This document shows, one piece after another, positions 63,338-64,000 of a stretch of DNA of 64,000 nucleotides. The number at the start of each line of letters is the position of its first letter. Position 1 is the stretch's first letter. The DNA comes from Mariniflexile maritimum (lineage in GTDB: Bacteria; Bacteroidota; Bacteroidia; Flavobacteriales; Flavobacteriaceae). The stretch lies in NCBI RefSeq assembly GCF_009746565.1, contig NZ_WRPN01000002.1:516697-580696 (forward strand), given 5' to 3'. The position numbers were made by a program, and so were the translations under genes. Below the pieces are notes generated by a model, which searched no databases, was not told the DNA's origin, and was given only the letters and a program-made list of their open reading frames with translations.

Positions 63338-63919
63338 TTAAGTCAGCAAGAAATAGATAAATGTCTGTAGATCTTTAAATTTATCTCTTAAAATCTTGTA
63401 GGATTGAGATCTTAATGTTTTTACTGTTTGAAGTTCAATGTTCAGCACCTTGGCTATTTCATTATTTTTTAACCCTTTTAGACTTAGTTTAATGATTTCC
63501 CGTTTTCTTGTAGGCAGAGCTTTAATAGCTATATAAAGTTGTCTTGTAATTTCTTCCTCTAAAACTTGTTGTAAAAACAAATTACCATCCTCTAAAGATT
63601 GTACGTTAGTTGAAGTGTATTTTTCTTTAACTTTATTGTGCTTAATAACATTAAAACACCTATTTCTAGTGCTTTTGTACAAAAAAACCTTTAATGATAG
63701 CTCGTCTGGAAAAGCATTTTTATTTTCCCATAATTTTAAAAAAATATCCTGAACCAAATCTTCACATTCATCTCTTAAAGGCAAAAATCGATTCGCATAT
63801 TGAACAAGTGTTTCGTAATATGTATCGAAAATAAGTTTTAAATTACCTTTAGTAATCAATGTTTTTTTAAATAATTTAACCCGTTGTGCATTATGATTTA
63901 AAAGAAAAAAGTTGTCCAT
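63338..63919 (-). CDS. ECF sigma factor of the FecR/SusC system
   Basis: Sigma-70 family protein of 193 residues. Region 2 (about 30-95) contains YANRFLPLRDECEDLVQDIFLKLWE; region 4 (about 130-185) holds LPTRKREIIKLSLKGLKNNEIAKVL and TVKTLRSQSYK. It probably activates the susC-susD-peptidase genes when the SusC/FecR pair signals substrate. A perfect palindrome, TACTGAT-A-ATCAGTA (63921-63935), lies directly before the start codon and could regulate translation or transcription. The region upstream runs to the window end. Confidence 0.92.
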   Translation of the reverse strand: MDNFFLLNHNAQRVKLFKKTLITKGNLKLIFDTYYETLVQYANRFLPLRDECEDLVQDIFLKLWENKNAFPDELSLKVFLYKSTRNRCFNVIKHNKVKEKYTSTNVQSLEDGNLFLQQVLEEEITRQLYIAIKALPTRKREIIKLSLKGLKNNEIAKVLNIELQTVKTLRSQSYKILRDKFKDLQTFIYFLLT

Positions 63920-63920
63920 C

Positions 63921-63935
63921 TTACTGATAATCAGT
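63921..63935. repeat. Palindrome directly before the sigma start codon
   Basis: TACTGAT and ATCAGTA flank a single base: a perfect 7-bp dyad two bases upstream of the minus-strand ATG at 63919. It could be an operator or a small hairpin over the start. No second copy was noticed. Confidence 0.4.
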
Positions 63936-64000
63936 AAATTGTTTTAGCCATAAAACATTAACAATGAACAACTTGAGCGCAAATTACGAAAGAATTTTGG

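Overview
This window looks like a chromosomal segment of a low-GC flavobacterium (Bacteroidota, probably Flavobacteriaceae). The support is a GldA gliding-type ABC ATPase, a SusC/SusD pair with an ECF sigma factor and FecR-like anti-sigma factor, the Bacteroidota form of N-acylornithine carbamoyltransferase, promoters of the TTTG-N18/19-TAnnTTTG type, almost no Shine-Dalgarno sequences, and short dispersed palindromic repeats of the kind common in flavobacteria. No rRNA, tRNA or CRISPR array was seen. Most of the window is amino-acid and sulfur biosynthesis.

Layout. (1) 1-8207: proline/arginine genes proC (partial)-argD-proA-proB-argF'-argB-argE-argH, all on +; argC and argG would lie upstream. 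(2) 8251-10125: an ECF sigma factor, its membrane anti-sigma factor and a CIA30-family protein. (3) 10430-15314, minus strand: a split DUF4331 pair, a TPR lipoprotein and a TonB-dependent receptor. (4) 15555-18643: a small SET-domain protein, then leuA-leuB on minus; leuC and leuD are absent. (5) 18792-20342: a conserved helical-repeat protein of unknown function. (6) 20460-26730: a SAM-I riboswitch, metY, a three-domain fusion protein (homoserine acyltransferase + aspartokinase + homoserine dehydrogenase), and a second trans-sulfuration-type enzyme. (7) 26744-37111: an Rrf2-family regulator, then a full assimilatory sulfate reduction and cysteine cluster (DUF2061-cysH-cysD-cysN-sulfite reductase-SUMT-siroheme synthase-ferredoxin reductase-cysE-cysM). 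(8) 37264-42260: a second SAM-I riboswitch, a methionine synthase split into two proteins, and metF. (9) 42297-44226: a PagL-like outer-membrane protein and a DUF2807 lipoprotein. (10) 44212-48567, minus: ackA, pta, gldA. (11) 48672-53101: a phenylalanine/tyrosine operon (prephenate dehydratase, aminotransferase, prephenate dehydrogenase, DAHP synthase/chorismate mutase) that appears to be controlled by a ribosome-mediated transcription attenuator with a Phe/Tyr-rich leader peptide, and that ends in a strong terminator. (12) 53112-53684: an internally deleted IS5-like element. (13) 53727-63919, minus: an ECF sigma factor, FecR, SusC, SusD, a two-TM protein and an M16 peptidase, probably an oligopeptide uptake locus.

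How it fits together. The sulfate cluster makes sulfide and O-acetylserine for cysteine, and sulfide for MetY/MetZ. The fused enzyme makes homoserine from aspartate semialdehyde and activates it. The split MetH and MetF finish methionine, and SAM feeds back through two closely similar riboswitches. The aromatic operon seems to sense charged Phe/Tyr tRNA instead. The strongest candidate for a little-described system is that attenuator (48802-48937). Further points of interest are a hairpin/G-rich element placed directly before five internal start codons, a possible APS-reducing CysH without Fe-S cysteines, and a leaderless regulator gene next to a candidate operator.
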